From Neisseria bergeri (GTDB lineage: Bacteria; Pseudomonadota; Gammaproteobacteria; Burkholderiales; Neisseriaceae): a DNA stretch of 64,000 nucleotides. Numbering within the stretch: the stretch's first letter is position 1; each line of letters begins with the position of its first letter. The stretch covers positions 1 to 64,000 of the forward strand of contig POWY01000003.1 in assembly GCA_003044455.1 (NCBI GenBank), given 5' to 3'. Made by a program: the position numbers and the translations under genes. The notes beneath the pieces are model-generated. The model was given only the letters and a program-made list of their open reading frames with translations, was not told the origin of the DNA and did not search any database. Shown here one piece after another: positions 54,113-63,881 of the stretch.

Positions 54113-56011
54113 TCAGACCTGACGTGCCGACCAACCGTTCACACGCCGTTCCACTGCTTCGGCACTCAAGCCCAAATCGTCTAAAAGTTTTTTCGGATCG
54201 CCGTGTCCGGTTACGGTATCGGCAACGCCCAAAAGCAAGACGGGTTTGCAGATGCCGTGTTTCGCCAACACTTCCAGCACCGCGCTGCCTGCGCCGCCCT
54301 GTTCGGCGTTTTCTTCAAGGGTAACGATGCGGTCGTGGCTTCGGGCAAGGCGGACAATCAACTCTTCGTCTATCGGTTTGACAAAGCGCATATCGGCGAC
54401 GGTGGCGTTCAGTTTTTCGGCAACCGCCAATGCGGGGGCGACCATACTGCCAAAGGCAATGAAAGCGGTTTTCTCACCTTCGCGGCGGATAATGCCCTTG
54501 CCGATTTCCACGGTTTCCATGCCGTCTGAAACCGGCGCGCCCGTACCCGTGCCGCGCGGATAGCGGACGGCGGCGGGCGCATCCGCCTGATAGCAGGTCG
54601 AAAGCAGCAGGCGGCATTCGTTTTCATCGCTCGGCGCGGCGACAATCATATTCGGAATGCAGCGCAAAAAGCTCAAATCGTACAGACCGGCATGGGTCGG
54701 GCCGTCCGCGCCGACGATGCCCGCGCGGTCGACGGCAAACAAAACGGGCAGGTTTTGCAGGGCGATGTCGTGTACCAGTTGATCGTAGGCGCGTTGTAAA
54801 AAGGTGGAATAAATCGCCACGACGGGCTTCATCCCTTCGCAAGCCAAACCACCGGCAAAGGTAACGGCGTGCTGCTCGGCAATACCGACATCGAAATAAC
54901 GGTCGGGGAATCGTTGTTCAAACTCCACCAGTCCGCTGCCCTCGCGCATCGCGGGCGTGATGGCGATCAAACGCTCGTCTGCCGCCGCCCGGTCGCACAG
55001 CCATTTGCCGAACACTTGGGTATAGGTCGGTTTGGCGGCAGGTTTGTTTTCAGACGGCATTTGCGCCGCGCCTTCTTTAGGCAGGTTGGCGACGGCGTGG
55101 TATTTGACAGGATCGTTTTCGGCGAGTTTGTAGCCGTTGCCCTTTTTGGTGATGACGTGCAGCAACTGAGGGCCTTTGCGGCTGCGCAAGTCTTTCAATA
55201 CGTCCACCAGATTTTCGACGTTGTGTCCGTCCACGGGGCCGGTGTAGCGGAAGCCGAAGTTTTCAAACAGCGACAGCGACTGTTTGGCGTGTTCGGCTTC
55301 TTCGGCAAGGGTTTTGATTTTGTGTTCGACTTTTTGGGCAAGCTCCATCGCGCCGGGTATTTTGTCTAATACCTTGCCCGTTTGCGCTTTGACGGTACTC
55401 AACAGTCCGTGCATATCGCGCACGACGTTGCTGGCGAGGTATTTGGGCAACGCGCCGACGTTGGGGGAAATCGACATTTCGTTGTCGTTGAGGACGACCA
55501 GCAAATCCACATCCATATCGCCCGCGCAATTCAGGGCTTCAAACGCCTGACCCGCCGTCATCGCGCCGTCGCCGATGATGGCGACGCTGCGGCGGTCGCT
55601 GCCCAAGAGTTTGTCCGCCGCCGCCATACCCAACGCCGCGCCGATGGAGGTGGAGGAATGCCCCACGCCGAACGCGTCGTACTCGGACTCGCAACGTTTC
55701 GGAAAACCCGCCAAACCGCCGTATTGGCGCATGGTATGCATCTGGTTTTTGCGTCCGGTAAGGATTTTGTGCGGATAGCTTTGGTGTCCGACATCCCACA
55801 CCAGCTTGTCTTCGGGCGTGTCGTACACATAGTGCAGGGCGATGGTCAGCTCGACCGCACCTAAGTTGCTGGCGAAATGACCGCCGGTTTGACCGACGGA
55901 TTCCAGCAGAAAGGCGCGCAACTCGCCGGCAAGGCGCGGCAGCTGTTTTTTGTCCAGACGGCGCAAATCTTGCGGGCTGTCAATCAGGTCGAGTAGGGGG
56001 CTTGGGTTCAT
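54113..56011 (-). CDS. dxs: 1-deoxy-D-xylulose-5-phosphate synthase
   Basis: The 632-residue TPP enzyme condenses pyruvate and glyceraldehyde-3-phosphate, the first step of the MEP isoprenoid pathway that feeds ispB. The TPP-binding motif is [19 protein letters not shown]...N; the catalytic His lies in [15 protein letters not shown], and the transketolase signatures [15 protein letters not shown] and RYPRG are present. A DUS encodes [10 protein letters not shown] in the linker between domains, a position where extra residues are tolerated. Confidence 0.96.
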   Translation of the reverse strand: MNPSPLLDLIDSPQDLRRLDKKQLPRLAGELRAFLLESVGQTGGHFASNLGAVELTIALHYVYDTPEDKLVWDVGHQSYPHKILTGRKNQMHTMRQYGGLAGFPKRCESEYDAFGVGHSSTSIGAALGMAAADKLLGSDRRSVAIIGDGAMTAGQAFEALNCAGDMDVDLLVVLNDNEMSISPNVGALPKYLASNVVRDMHGLLSTVKAQTGKVLDKIPGAMELAQKVEHKIKTLAEEAEHAKQSLSLFENFGFRYTGPVDGHNVENLVDVLKDLRSRKGPQLLHVITKKGNGYKLAENDPVKYHAVANLPKEGAAQMPSENKPAAKPTYTQVFGKWLCDRAAADERLIAITPAMREGSGLVEFEQRFPDRYFDVGIAEQHAVTFAGGLACEGMKPVVAIYSTFLQRAYDQLVHDIALQNLPVLFAVDRAGIVGADGPTHAGLYDLSFLRCIPNMIVAAPSDENECRLLLSTCYQADAPAAVRYPRGTGTGAPVSDGMETVEIGKGIIRREGEKTAFIAFGSMVAPALAVAEKLNATVADMRFVKPIDEELIVRLARSHDRIVTLEENAEQGGAGSAVLEVLAKHGICKPVLLLGVADTVTGHGDPKKLLDDLGLSAEAVERRVNGWSARQV

Positions 56012-56095
56012 GGTGTGTCTTTTTTATGTGTCGTCCGGGTGCAACGGTCAATTATATATCAAGAGCGTGCGGCTGACGGCTGATTTTGCCGTATG

Positions 56096-57013
56096 TCATT
56101 CGTCCTGCCGCTTGGCGCGCGGGTGGGCTTCGTCATACAGGCGGGCGATGTGGTCGAAATCGAGTTTGGTGTAAATCTGCGTGGTCGAAAGGCTGCTGTG
56201 CCCGAGCAGCTCCTGCACCGCCCTGATGTCGCGCGAAGCCTGCAATAGGTGTCCGGCGTAGCTGTGGCGCATCATATGCGGCGAAACGTGCCTGCCGTCG
56301 CCGTTTTGCGCCGCCCATTGCGCCAAACGTTTTTGGATTTGGCGTTGGCTCAGGCGCGTGCCGTTCCTACCGGTAAACAGGGCTTTGCCGTCCGATGCCG
56401 TCTGACGCAGCGGCAGATAGTTTTTCAGGGCTTCCACGCTTTTGCCGGTCAGCGGAACCTGACGCTGCTTGCGCCCTTTGCCGGTAACGTGTACCCACGC
56501 CTCGTCCAAATATACATCATCTGCATTCAAGCCGTGTATCTCGCTCACGCGCAAACCGCTGCCGTACATCAGCTCGAACAGGGCGTGATCGCGCACCGCC
56601 AGCGGGTCGCCGCCGTCCACGGGCAAATCCAGCATCCGGTTCAGCCATTCCTGCGGCAGGGCTTTGGGTACGCGCTCGGGCTGCTTCGGCGGTTTGATGT
56701 CGGCGGTCGGGTCGGTATGCAGCAGACCGCGTTTGACCAGCCAGGCGCAATACTGCCGCCAAGACGACAGCTTGCGCGCCAGCGTCCGCGCATTCAAACC
56801 GCGCTGCGACAAACGCCGCAACGCCGCCGTAAAATCGCGCCGCGACAAGTCCTGCGGCACGCCGCCTTCAGCTTCAGACGGCATTTGTGCCAACAGCGCA
56901 AACAGTTCTTCCAAATCGCGCCGGTATGCCGCAACCGTGTGCTCCGACTTGCCCTCGCGCACGATGTTTTCCAAATAAGCGTCAAAATGCGCCGCAAACC
57001 CGTCCAAAACCAT
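56096..57013 (-). CDS. xerC: Tyrosine recombinase XerC
   Basis: The 305-residue recombinase resolves chromosome dimers at dif with XerD. The catalytic residues are placed as Arg in [13 protein letters not shown], Lys in [13 protein letters not shown], His-x-x-Arg in [14 protein letters not shown], His in [14 protein letters not shown], and the Tyr nucleophile in QIYTKLD. ATG 57013 was preferred over TTG 57028. A DUS codes for QMPSEAEGG in the N-terminal domain. Confidence 0.95.
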   Translation of the reverse strand: MVLDGFAAHFDAYLENIVREGKSEHTVAAYRRDLEELFALLAQMPSEAEGGVPQDLSRRDFTAALRRLSQRGLNARTLARKLSSWRQYCAWLVKRGLLHTDPTADIKPPKQPERVPKALPQEWLNRMLDLPVDGGDPLAVRDHALFELMYGSGLRVSEIHGLNADDVYLDEAWVHVTGKGRKQRQVPLTGKSVEALKNYLPLRQTASDGKALFTGRNGTRLSQRQIQKRLAQWAAQNGDGRHVSPHMMRHSYAGHLLQASRDIRAVQELLGHSSLSTTQIYTKLDFDHIARLYDEAHPRAKRQDE

Positions 57014-57209
57014 AACCGTCCCACACAAATATCAGAAAACCAGTGAAAACATTATCATAAACGACACACCAAAACCCCGAACCGCCCAAAATCCGACCCG
57101 TCAGCCCGCCGTTATCGTTAACATAAAATCAATGTAGCGGTTTGTAGTTTTTTGCCACAAAAAACATTATAATCCAACTTATTTACCCCCACTGCCCAAG
57201 GAGACAAAA

Positions 57210-58274
57210 ATGGCACTCGTATCCATGCGCCAACTGCTCGACCACGCCGCCGAAAACAGCTACGGCCTGCCCGCGTTCAACGTCAACAACCTCGAACAAA
57301 TGCGCGCCATTATGGAAGCCGCCGACCAAGTCGGCGCGCCCGTCATCGTACAGGCGAGCGCAGGTGCGCGCAAATACGCGGGCGCGCCGTTTTTGCGCCA
57401 CCTGATTTTGGCGGCTGTCGAAGAATTTCCGCACATCCCCGTCGTCATGCACCAAGACCACGGCGCATCGCCCGACGTGTGCCAACGCTCCATCCAACTG
57501 GGCTTCTCCTCCGTGATGATGGACGGCTCTTTGCTCGAAGACGGCAAAACCCCTTCTTCTTATGAATACAACGTCAACGCCACACGTACCGTGGTTAACT
57601 TCTCCCACGCTTGCGGCGTGTCCGTCGAAGGCGAAATCGGCGTATTGGGCAACCTCGAAACCGGCGAAGCAGGCGAAGAAGACGGTGTAGGCGCAGTGGG
57701 CAAACTTTCGCACGATCAAATGCTGACCAGCGTCGAAGATGCCGTACGCTTCGTTAAAGACACCGGCGTGGATGCGCTCGCCATCGCCGTCGGCACCAGC
57801 CACGGCGCATACAAATTCACCCGTCCGCCCACAGGCGACGTATTGCGTATCGACCGCATCAAGGAAATCCACCAAGCCCTGCCCAATACCCACATCGTGA
57901 TGCACGGCTCCAGCTCCGTTCCGCAAGAATGGCTGAAAGTCATCAACGAATACGGCGGCAATATCGGCGAAACCTACGGCGTGCCGGTTGAAGAAATCGT
58001 CGAAGGCATCAAACACGGCGTGCGCAAAGTCAACATCGATACCGACTTGCGTCTTGCTTCCACCGGCGCGGTACGCCGCTACCTTGCCGAAAACCCGTCC
58101 GACTTTGACCCGCGCAAATACCTGAGCAAAACCATTGAGGCCATGAAACAAATCTGCCTCGACCGCTACCTCGCGTTCGGCTGCGAAGGTCAGGCAGGCA
58201 AAATCAAACCGGTTTCCTTGGAAAAAATGGCAAACCGTTATACCAAGGGCGAATTGAACCAAATCGTCAAATAA
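57210..58274 (+). CDS. fba: Fructose-bisphosphate aldolase, class II
   Basis: The 354-residue zinc enzyme is of the CbbA type. Zinc ligands fall in [20 protein letters not shown] and [13 protein letters not shown]; the nucleophilic Asp is in the first of these. GKLSHDQM and [14 protein letters not shown] match the second signature. The ATG follows CAAGGAGACAAAA. In meningococci the protein is also found on the cell surface and helps adhesion, from literature memory. It ends with a DUS-like hairpin. Confidence 0.97.
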   Translation: MALVSMRQLLDHAAENSYGLPAFNVNNLEQMRAIMEAADQVGAPVIVQASAGARKYAGAPFLRHLILAAVEEFPHIPVVMHQDHGASPDVCQRSIQLGFSSVMMDGSLLEDGKTPSSYEYNVNATRTVVNFSHACGVSVEGEIGVLGNLETGEAGEEDGVGAVGKLSHDQMLTSVEDAVRFVKDTGVDALAIAVGTSHGAYKFTRPPTGDVLRIDRIKEIHQALPNTHIVMHGSSSVPQEWLKVINEYGGNIGETYGVPVEEIVEGIKHGVRKVNIDTDLRLASTGAVRRYLAENPSDFDPRKYLSKTIEAMKQICLDRYLAFGCEGQAGKIKPVSLEKMANRYTKGELNQIVK

Positions 58275-58290
58275 CAGGTTGCCTGTAAAC

Positions 58291-58327
58291 AAAATACCGT
58301 CTGAACCGTTGTTCGGACGGTATTTGA
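58291..58327 (+). terminator. Terminator of fba with a degenerate DUS pair
   Basis: ATACCGTCTGAA and TTCGGACGGTAT pair with a 6-base loop; both arms differ from the DUS by compensating changes (C to T / G to A). Confidence 0.85.
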
Positions 58328-58430
58328 TTTTTACTTCTTTGACCTGCCTCATTGATGCAGTATGCAAAAAAGATACCGCAACCAAAACGTTTATATATTA
58401 TCTATTCTGTGTATGACTAGGAGTAAACCT

Positions 58431-59275
58431 GTGAACCGAACTACCTTCTGCTGCCTTTCTCTGACCACTGCCCTGATTCTGACCGCCTGCAGCAGCGGAG
58501 GCGGCGGAAGCGGAGGCGGCGGTGTCGCCGCCGACATCGGCGCGGGGCTTGCCGATGCACTAACCGCACCGCTCGACCATAAAGACAAAGGTTTGAAATC
58601 CCTGACATTGGAAGACTCCATTCCCCAAAACGGAACACTGACCTTGTCGGCACAAGGTGCGGAAAAACTTTCAAAGCCGGCGGTAAAGACAACAGCCTCA
58701 ACACGGGCAAACTGAAGAACGACAAAATCAGCCGCTTCGACTTCGTGCAAAAAATCGAAGTGGACGGACAAACCATCACGCTGGCAAGCGGCGAATTTCA
58801 AATATACAAACAGGACCACTCCGCCGTCGTTGCCCTACAGATTGAAAAAATCAACAACCCCGACAAAACCGACAGCCTGATAAACCAACGCTCCTTCCTT
58901 GTCAGCGGTTTGGGCGGAGAACATACCGCCTTCAACCAACTGCCCGGCGGCAAAGCCGAGTATCACGGCAAAGCATTCAGCTCCGACGACCCGAACGGCA
59001 GGCTGCACTACACCATCGATTTTACCAACAAACAGGGTTACGGCAGAATCGAACACCTGAAAACACCCGAGCAGAATGTCGAGCTTGCCTCCGCCGAACT
59101 CAAAGCAGATGAAAAATCACACGCCGTCATTTTGGGCGACACGCGCTACGGCAGCGAAGAAAAAGGCACTTACCACCTCGCCCTTTTCGGCGACCGCGCC
59201 CAAGAAATCGCCGGCTCGGCAACCGTGAAGATAGGGGAAAAGGTTCACGAAATCGGCATCGCCGGCAAACAGTAG
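58431..59275 (+). pseudogene. fHbp: Factor H binding protein gene, frameshifted (variant 3 type)
   Basis: GTG 58431 follows CTAGGAGTAAACCT. The start [19 protein letters not shown] is an intact lipoprotein signal with Cys, then a GGGGSGGGG linker and the mature domain [17 protein letters not shown]. After AQGAEK the tract at 58663-58667 has five A; with six the frame would continue into [16 protein letters not shown] and to the end EIGIAGKQ at 59275, giving 281 residues. As it stands, translation leaves frame and ends at 58715. Downstream residues (KIEVDGQTITLASGEFQ, LALFGDRAQEIAGSATVKIG) are of variant 3 / subfamily A. The surface lipoprotein that binds human factor H would not be made, unless the sequence has an error. 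Confidence 0.92.
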
Positions 59276-59282
59276 CATTTGA

Positions 59283-59329
59283 AAAATGCCGTCCGAACAC
59301 GATAATTTACCGTTCGGACGGCATTTTTG
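59283..59329 (+). terminator. DUS-like hairpin terminator of fHbp
   Basis: ATGCCGTCCGAA 59286-59297 and TTCGGACGGCAT 59313-59324 with AAAA/TTTT; both arms carry the compensating C/G change. Confidence 0.87.
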
Positions 59330-59413
59330 CGCCATACCGCCCTAGGACGCGACGGCACGGCAGGCAAGCCGGTTTCACTATATAATGCCGTCTGAACCAA
59401 CGAGAACCACACC

Positions 59414-60091
59414 ATGCAAGCCGATTTCAACCGCCCCGTCCTCGCCGTCGATACCGGAACTTCCTATTTGTCGCTCGCGCTGCGCGCCGACGGCGAAATC
59501 CGCCTGTTCCATCAGGAAGCCGGCAGCCGCCAATCCGAACTGATCCTGTCGGAAATCCGCACCCTGTTCCGAAATGCGGGCATTACCGCCGCCGATTTGG
59601 GGGCGATTGTTTATGCGAAAGGCCCCGGCGCGTTTACGGGACTGCGTATCGGCATCGGCGTGGCGCAAGGTTTGGCAACGCCGTTCGATACGCCTTTAAT
59701 CGGCATCCCCACGCTCGATGCCGCCGCCTCGCTGCCGCCGCCGCAAAGCTGCATCCTTGCCGCTGCGGACGCTCGTATGGGCGAAGTGTTTTATGCATGG
59801 TTCGATACGCTGAACTGCCGCCGTTTGAGCGGTTATCAGGTCGGTAAGGCGGCAGACATCGCCCTCCCCGAGGGACACGTCTTTTCAGACGGCATAGGCA
59901 GCGCGTTCGCACTGGAAAACCGTCCGCCCTTCGCAGGCAAACCCGATATGCCGACCGCCGCCGACTTCCTCAATCTGGCGGCGGAAGGCGGTTTTCCCGC
60001 CGTCACTGTGGCACACGCCGAACTGCTCTACGTCCGCGACAAAATTGCCCTGACTGCCAAAGAACAGGCGGAACGGAGAGCGCGCCCGTGA
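59414..60091 (+). CDS. tsaB: tRNA threonylcarbamoyladenosine protein TsaB
   Basis: The 225-residue ASKHA protein is a partner of TsaD and TsaE in making t6A37 in tRNA. LAVDTGTSYLSLAL forms the N-terminal phosphate loop, and YAKGPGAFTGLRIGIGVAQGLA is the YeaZ signature. A DUS codes for HVFSDGIGSAF. rimI starts at a GTG overlapping its stop, and the UDG-like gene follows: an operon order common in proteobacteria. Confidence 0.95.
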   Translation: MQADFNRPVLAVDTGTSYLSLALRADGEIRLFHQEAGSRQSELILSEIRTLFRNAGITAADLGAIVYAKGPGAFTGLRIGIGVAQGLATPFDTPLIGIPTLDAAASLPPPQSCILAAADARMGEVFYAWFDTLNCRRLSGYQVGKAADIALPEGHVFSDGIGSAFALENRPPFAGKPDMPTAADFLNLAAEGGFPAVTVAHAELLYVRDKIALTAKEQAERRARP

Positions 60092-60528
60092 ACATCCGCC
60101 GTGCCGTTTATGCCGATTGCGCGGCACTCGCCGCGCTCGATGCCGTCTGCAACCCGTCCGCGTGGACGCAACGCCAATTTGAGTCCGCACTGGTTTCGCC
60201 GTCCGAACAGGTTTTCCTTGCGGAAAAAGACGGCGGGATTGCCGCCTTTATCGTTTGGCAGAACCTGCCCGACGAATCCGAACTGCACCTGATTGCCACC
60301 GCGCCCGAATGCCGCCGCCGGGGCGTTGCGTCCGCCCTGCTCGAATATTGGTTCGCACATCTGCCCGAAGGTACGCAACGCCTGCTGCTCGAAGTCCGCG
60401 CGGGCAACGCAGCCGCACACGCGCTGTACGCGGCACACGGCTTTACCGATGCGGGCAGGCGGAAAAACTATTACCGTACAGCCGACGGTAAAACCGAAGA
60501 TGCCGTCTTAATGGAGAAAATATGTTAA
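60088..60528 (+). CDS. rimI: Ribosomal protein S18 alanine N-acetyltransferase
   Basis: This GNAT enzyme of 146 residues acetylates the N-terminus of S18. The acetyl-CoA loop is ECRRRGVASALL; LHLIATAPE, LEVRAGNAAAHALYAAHGF and RKNYYRT are the typical family blocks. The start is GTG 60088, overlapping the tsaB stop (GTGA). It overlaps the next gene by 7 bases. Confidence 0.93.
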   Translation: MNIRRAVYADCAALAALDAVCNPSAWTQRQFESALVSPSEQVFLAEKDGGIAAFIVWQNLPDESELHLIATAPECRRRGVASALLEYWFAHLPEGTQRLLLEVRAGNAAAHALYAAHGFTDAGRRKNYYRTADGKTEDAVLMEKIC

Positions 60529-61265
60529 GCGCGCGCTACCTCCACCTGCACGAAGCTTTGGGCTTAGGCCCGATGTGGCTGAAACAGACCGCCGTCGTCC
60601 TGCCGCCCAAAAACACACCCGCAACCCCGACACAGGCACGTCCCCAAACCGTCCGCACCGCGCCGATTCGCCCTTCCCAGCCCCATAACGGTCAGGCGCG
60701 GCTCGAAACGATGGCGGCACTGAAAACCGCCGCACCCGAACACGTCCGCAAACCCGTTCCCGCACCCGAAGCCGACCTGCTGCCCGATCTTTCAGACGGC
60801 ATTGCCCCCGTTCCTGCCGCTTCGGGCATCACCAAGCTTGCCGTCGTCAGCTTGTGTCCGCCGACCGAGGATATGGTTTACGGGCAGCTGTTCCACGGCA
60901 AAGCGGGTGTCCTGCTCGACAATATACTCAAAGCCGTAGGACTGGATGCCGCTTATGTACACAAGACCAGCTGGGTGAAAACCGCCGCCGTCGGCAATCC
61001 GATGCCGTCTGAAGCGGCAATCGCAAATGCGCTGGGTCAAATCGCCCGCGAACTCGACGGCTGCCGCGCCCCCACCGTCCTTTTCCTCGGACAGGCATTT
61101 GTCAAACCGGAACGGCAGGCGATGATTGAAACCCTGTGCGCCGGCCGCCCCTTCTTCATCATCGACCATCCCGCCCGGCTGTTGCGCCAACCCGAACTCA
61201 AAGCCCGCTCCTGGCAGACGCTCAAGCAGCTCAAACGTGTCTTGGCGCAAGGCGGCGGCAGTTGA
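60522..61265 (+). CDS. Uracil-DNA glycosylase-fold protein (divergent)
   Basis: The 247-residue protein has a disordered Pro/Ala-rich N-terminal third and a C-terminal UDG-like domain from about residue 105. The family-4 pattern (G-x-AGxLLDNMLxAIGL) appears as HGKAGVLLDNILKAVGL, followed by YVHKTSWVKT; the final active-site motif HPAxLLR is DHPARLLRQPELK. However the catalytic GEAPG motif is replaced by SLCPPTEDM, and the four Cys of the iron-sulfur cluster are not recognisable. It may lack glycosylase activity. Two embedded DUS encode LSDGIAPV and NPMPSEAAI. It is cotranscribed with tsaB-rimI. Confidence 0.75.
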   Translation: MLSARYLHLHEALGLGPMWLKQTAVVLPPKNTPATPTQARPQTVRTAPIRPSQPHNGQARLETMAALKTAAPEHVRKPVPAPEADLLPDLSDGIAPVPAASGITKLAVVSLCPPTEDMVYGQLFHGKAGVLLDNILKAVGLDAAYVHKTSWVKTAAVGNPMPSEAAIANALGQIARELDGCRAPTVLFLGQAFVKPERQAMIETLCAGRPFFIIDHPARLLRQPELKARSWQTLKQLKRVLAQGGGS

Positions 61266-61326
61266 AGCGCGCCGCACGGGGCGGTAGAATCGCAACTGCG
61301 TCCCAATATCTGACAGAAAGCACAAA

Positions 61327-61968
61327 ATGACCGATTTCCGCCAAGATTTCCTCAAATTCTCCCTCGCCCAAAATGTTTTGAAATTCGGCGAATTTACCAC
61401 CAAAGCCGGACGGCGGTCGCCCTATTTCTTCAACGCCGGACTCTTCAACGACGGCGCATCCACGCTGCAACTGGCAAAATTTTACGCGCAGTCCATCATC
61501 GCAAGCGGCATCGGGTTCGATATGCTGTTCGGCCCCGCCTACAAAGGCATTATTTTGGCGGCGGCAACCGCGATGATGCTGGCGGAAAAAGGCGTGAACG
61601 TCCCGTTTGCCTACAACCGCAAAGAAGCCAAAGACCACGGCGAAGGCGGCGTGTTGGTCGGTGCGCCGCTTAAAGGGCGCGTGCTGATTATCGACGACGT
61701 GATTTCCGCCGGCACATCCGTACGCGAATCGATCAAACTGATTGAAGCGGAGGGTGCAACCCCCGCCGGCGTCGCCATCGCGCTCGACCGTATGGAAAAA
61801 GGCACGGGTGAATTGTCCGCCGTTCAGGAAGTGGAAAAACAATACGGCCTGCCCGTCGCCCCCATCGCCAGCCTGAACGATTTGTTTATCCTGTTGCAAA
61901 ACAACCCCGAATTCGGACAGTTCCTCGAACCCGTCCGAACCTACCGTCGGCAGTACGGCGTAGAATAA
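61327..61968 (+). CDS. pyrE: Orotate phosphoribosyltransferase
   Basis: The 213-residue enzyme adds ribose-5-phosphate from PRPP to orotate in UMP synthesis. The PRPP-binding motif is VLIIDDVISAGTSVRE; FGPAYKGIILAAATA, NRKEAKDHGEGG (the flexible catalytic loop) and KAGRRSPYFFNAGLF are present. A weak DUS hairpin follows. Confidence 0.97.
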   Translation: MTDFRQDFLKFSLAQNVLKFGEFTTKAGRRSPYFFNAGLFNDGASTLQLAKFYAQSIIASGIGFDMLFGPAYKGIILAAATAMMLAEKGVNVPFAYNRKEAKDHGEGGVLVGAPLKGRVLIIDDVISAGTSVRESIKLIEAEGATPAGVAIALDRMEKGTGELSAVQEVEKQYGLPVAPIASLNDLFILLQNNPEFGQFLEPVRTYRRQYGVE

Positions 61969-61979
61969 AAACAAAGCAT

Positions 61980-62014
61980 ATGCCGTCTGAACCGCCTTAC
62001 GCCTCAGACGGCAT
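61980..62014 (+). terminator. DUS hairpin terminator of pyrE
   Basis: ATGCCGTCTGAA 61980-61991 and CTCAGACGGCAT 62003-62014 (one mismatch in the second arm). Confidence 0.75.
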
Positions 62015-62041
62015 CAAACCTGACACACACGAGGAAATACC

Positions 62042-62479
62042 ATGCCCGCCTGTTTCTGTCCGCACTGCAAAACCCGCCTTTGGGTCAAAGAAACCCAGCT
62101 CAATGTCGCCCAAGGCTTCGTCGTCTGCCAAAAATGCGAAGGGCTGTTTAAAGCCAAAGACCATCTGGCAAGCACGAAAGAACCCATATTCAACGATTTG
62201 CCCGAAGCTGTTTCGGATGTCAAACTCGTCCACCGCATCGGCACGCACGCCATCGGCAAAAAACAGATTTCCCGCGACGAAATCGCCGGCATCCTCAACG
62301 GCGGCACAACCCTGCACGATATTCCGCCCGCAACCGCCGCTGCCGCGCCTGCTGCCGCACCGCAGGTTACCGTACCGCCCGCCGTGCCCGCCCGTCAGGA
62401 AGGGTTCAACTGGACGGTTGCAACCCTGTTTGCCCTTATCGTCCTCATTATGCAGCTTTCCTACCTCTTCATCCTATGA
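62042..62479 (+). CDS. Zinc-ribbon membrane protein (MJ0042-type)
   Basis: The 145-residue protein starts with a zinc ribbon of two Cys pairs (FCPHCKTRL and VCQKCEGLF), has a low-complexity Ala/Pro linker, and ends in one membrane helix (TVATLFALIVLIMQLSYLFIL). The ribbon should be cytoplasmic. Such proteins occur in many betaproteobacteria; their role is unknown. The argA ATG overlaps its stop, so it leads a two-gene unit with argA. Confidence 0.8.
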   Translation: MPACFCPHCKTRLWVKETQLNVAQGFVVCQKCEGLFKAKDHLASTKEPIFNDLPEAVSDVKLVHRIGTHAIGKKQISRDEIAGILNGGTTLHDIPPATAAAAPAAAPQVTVPPAVPARQEGFNWTVATLFALIVLIMQLSYLFIL

Positions 62480-63786
62480 ACGCGCCCGACAGCTTTGTCG
62501 CCCACTTCCGCGAAGCCGCCCCCTACATCCGCCAAATGCGTGGCACGACACTGGTCGCCGGCATAGACGGCCGCCTGCTCGAAGGCGGCACTTTGCACAA
62601 CCTCGCCGCCGACATCGGGCTGTTGTCGCAACTGGGCATCCGCCTCGTCCTCATCCACGGCGCGGACCACTTCCTCGACAGCCTCGCCGCCGCGCAAGGC
62701 CGCACGCCGCATTATTGCCGGGGTTTGCGCGTTACTGGCGAAACCTCGCTCGGACAGGCGCAGCAGTTTGCCGGCACCGTCCGCAGCCGTTTTGAAGCCG
62801 CATTGTGCGGCAGCGTTTCCGGATTCGCGCGCGCGCCTTCCGTCCCGCTCGTATCGGGCAACTTCCTGACCGCCCGTCCGATAGGCGTGATTGACGGAAC
62901 CGATATGGAATACGCGGGCGTTATCCGCAAAACCGACACCGCCGCCCTCCGTTTCCAACTCGACGCGGGCAATATCGTTTGGCTGCCGCCGCTCGGGCAT
63001 TCCTACGGCGGCAAAACCTTCCATCTCGATATGCTTCAAACCGCCGCTTCCGTCGCCGTCTCGCTTCAGGCCGAAAAACTCGTTTACCTGACCCTTTCAG
63101 ACGGCATTGCCCGCCCCGACGGCACGCTCGCCGAAACCCTCTCGGCACAGGAAGCGCAATCGCTGGCGGAACACGCCGGCGGCGAAACGCGACGGCTGAT
63201 TTCGTCCGCCGTTGCCGCGCTCGAAGGCGGCGTGCACCGCGTCCAAATCCTCAACGGGGCCGCCGACGGCAGCCTGCTGCAAGAACTCTTTACCCGCAAC
63301 GGCATCGGCACATCCATTGCCAAAGAAGCCTTCGTCTCCATCCGTCAGGCGCACAGCGGCGACATCCCGCACATCGCCGCCCTCATCCGCCCGCTGGAAG
63401 AACAGGGCATCCTGCTGCACCGCAGCCGCGAATACCTCGAAAACCACATTTCCGAATTTTCCATCCTCGAACACGACGGCAACCTGTACGGTTGCGCCGC
63501 CCTGAAAACCTTTGCCGAAGCCGATTGCGGCGAAATCGCCTGCCTTGCCGTCTCGCCGCAGGCACAGGACGGCGGCTACGGCGAACGCCTGCTTGCCCAC
63601 ATCATCGATAAGGCGCGCAGTATGGACATAAGCAGGCTGTTCGCACTGTCCACAAATACCGGCGAATGGTTTGCCGAACGCGGCTTTCAGACGGCATCGG
63701 AAGACGAGTTGCCCGAAACGCGGCGCAAAGACTACCGCAGCAACGGACGGAACTCGCATATTCTGGTGCGTCGCCTGCACCGCTGA
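62476..63786 (+). CDS. argA: Amino-acid N-acetyltransferase
   Basis: The 436-residue ArgA makes N-acetylglutamate, the first step of arginine synthesis. The N-terminal amino-acid-kinase-like domain (residues 1-280) includes GIRLVLIHGADHFLD and GNIVWLPPLGHSYGG and carries the arginine feedback site; the C-terminal GNAT domain begins at SIRQAHSGDIPHIAAL with VSPQAQDGGYGERLLAHII as the CoA loop. Two DUS are within the coding region (LSDGIARPD and FQTASEDE). Confidence 0.95.
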   Translation: MNAPDSFVAHFREAAPYIRQMRGTTLVAGIDGRLLEGGTLHNLAADIGLLSQLGIRLVLIHGADHFLDSLAAAQGRTPHYCRGLRVTGETSLGQAQQFAGTVRSRFEAALCGSVSGFARAPSVPLVSGNFLTARPIGVIDGTDMEYAGVIRKTDTAALRFQLDAGNIVWLPPLGHSYGGKTFHLDMLQTAASVAVSLQAEKLVYLTLSDGIARPDGTLAETLSAQEAQSLAEHAGGETRRLISSAVAALEGGVHRVQILNGAADGSLLQELFTRNGIGTSIAKEAFVSIRQAHSGDIPHIAALIRPLEEQGILLHRSREYLENHISEFSILEHDGNLYGCAALKTFAEADCGEIACLAVSPQAQDGGYGERLLAHIIDKARSMDISRLFALSTNTGEWFAERGFQTASEDELPETRRKDYRSNGRNSHILVRRLHR

Positions 63787-63810
63787 CCGCAACGGAAAGC
63801 CGCCGCAGAA

Positions 63811-63840
63811 ATGCCGTCCGAACCCCGTTTCAGACGGCAT
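63811..63840 (+). terminator. DUS hairpin terminator of argA
   Basis: ATGCCGTCCGAA (one mismatch) 63811-63822 and TTCAGACGGCAT 63829-63840. Confidence 0.8.
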
Positions 63841-63881
63841 TTCCCCGATGACAAAGACCTGCCCGACCCTCAAGGACTCCG

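Noticed and set aside
58431..59275. Assignment of the window to N. gonorrhoeae
   Set aside because: The fHbp copy has an intact lipoprotein signal; as I recall gonococcal homologues lack functional lipidation. The evidence is modest and the species call remains an inference.
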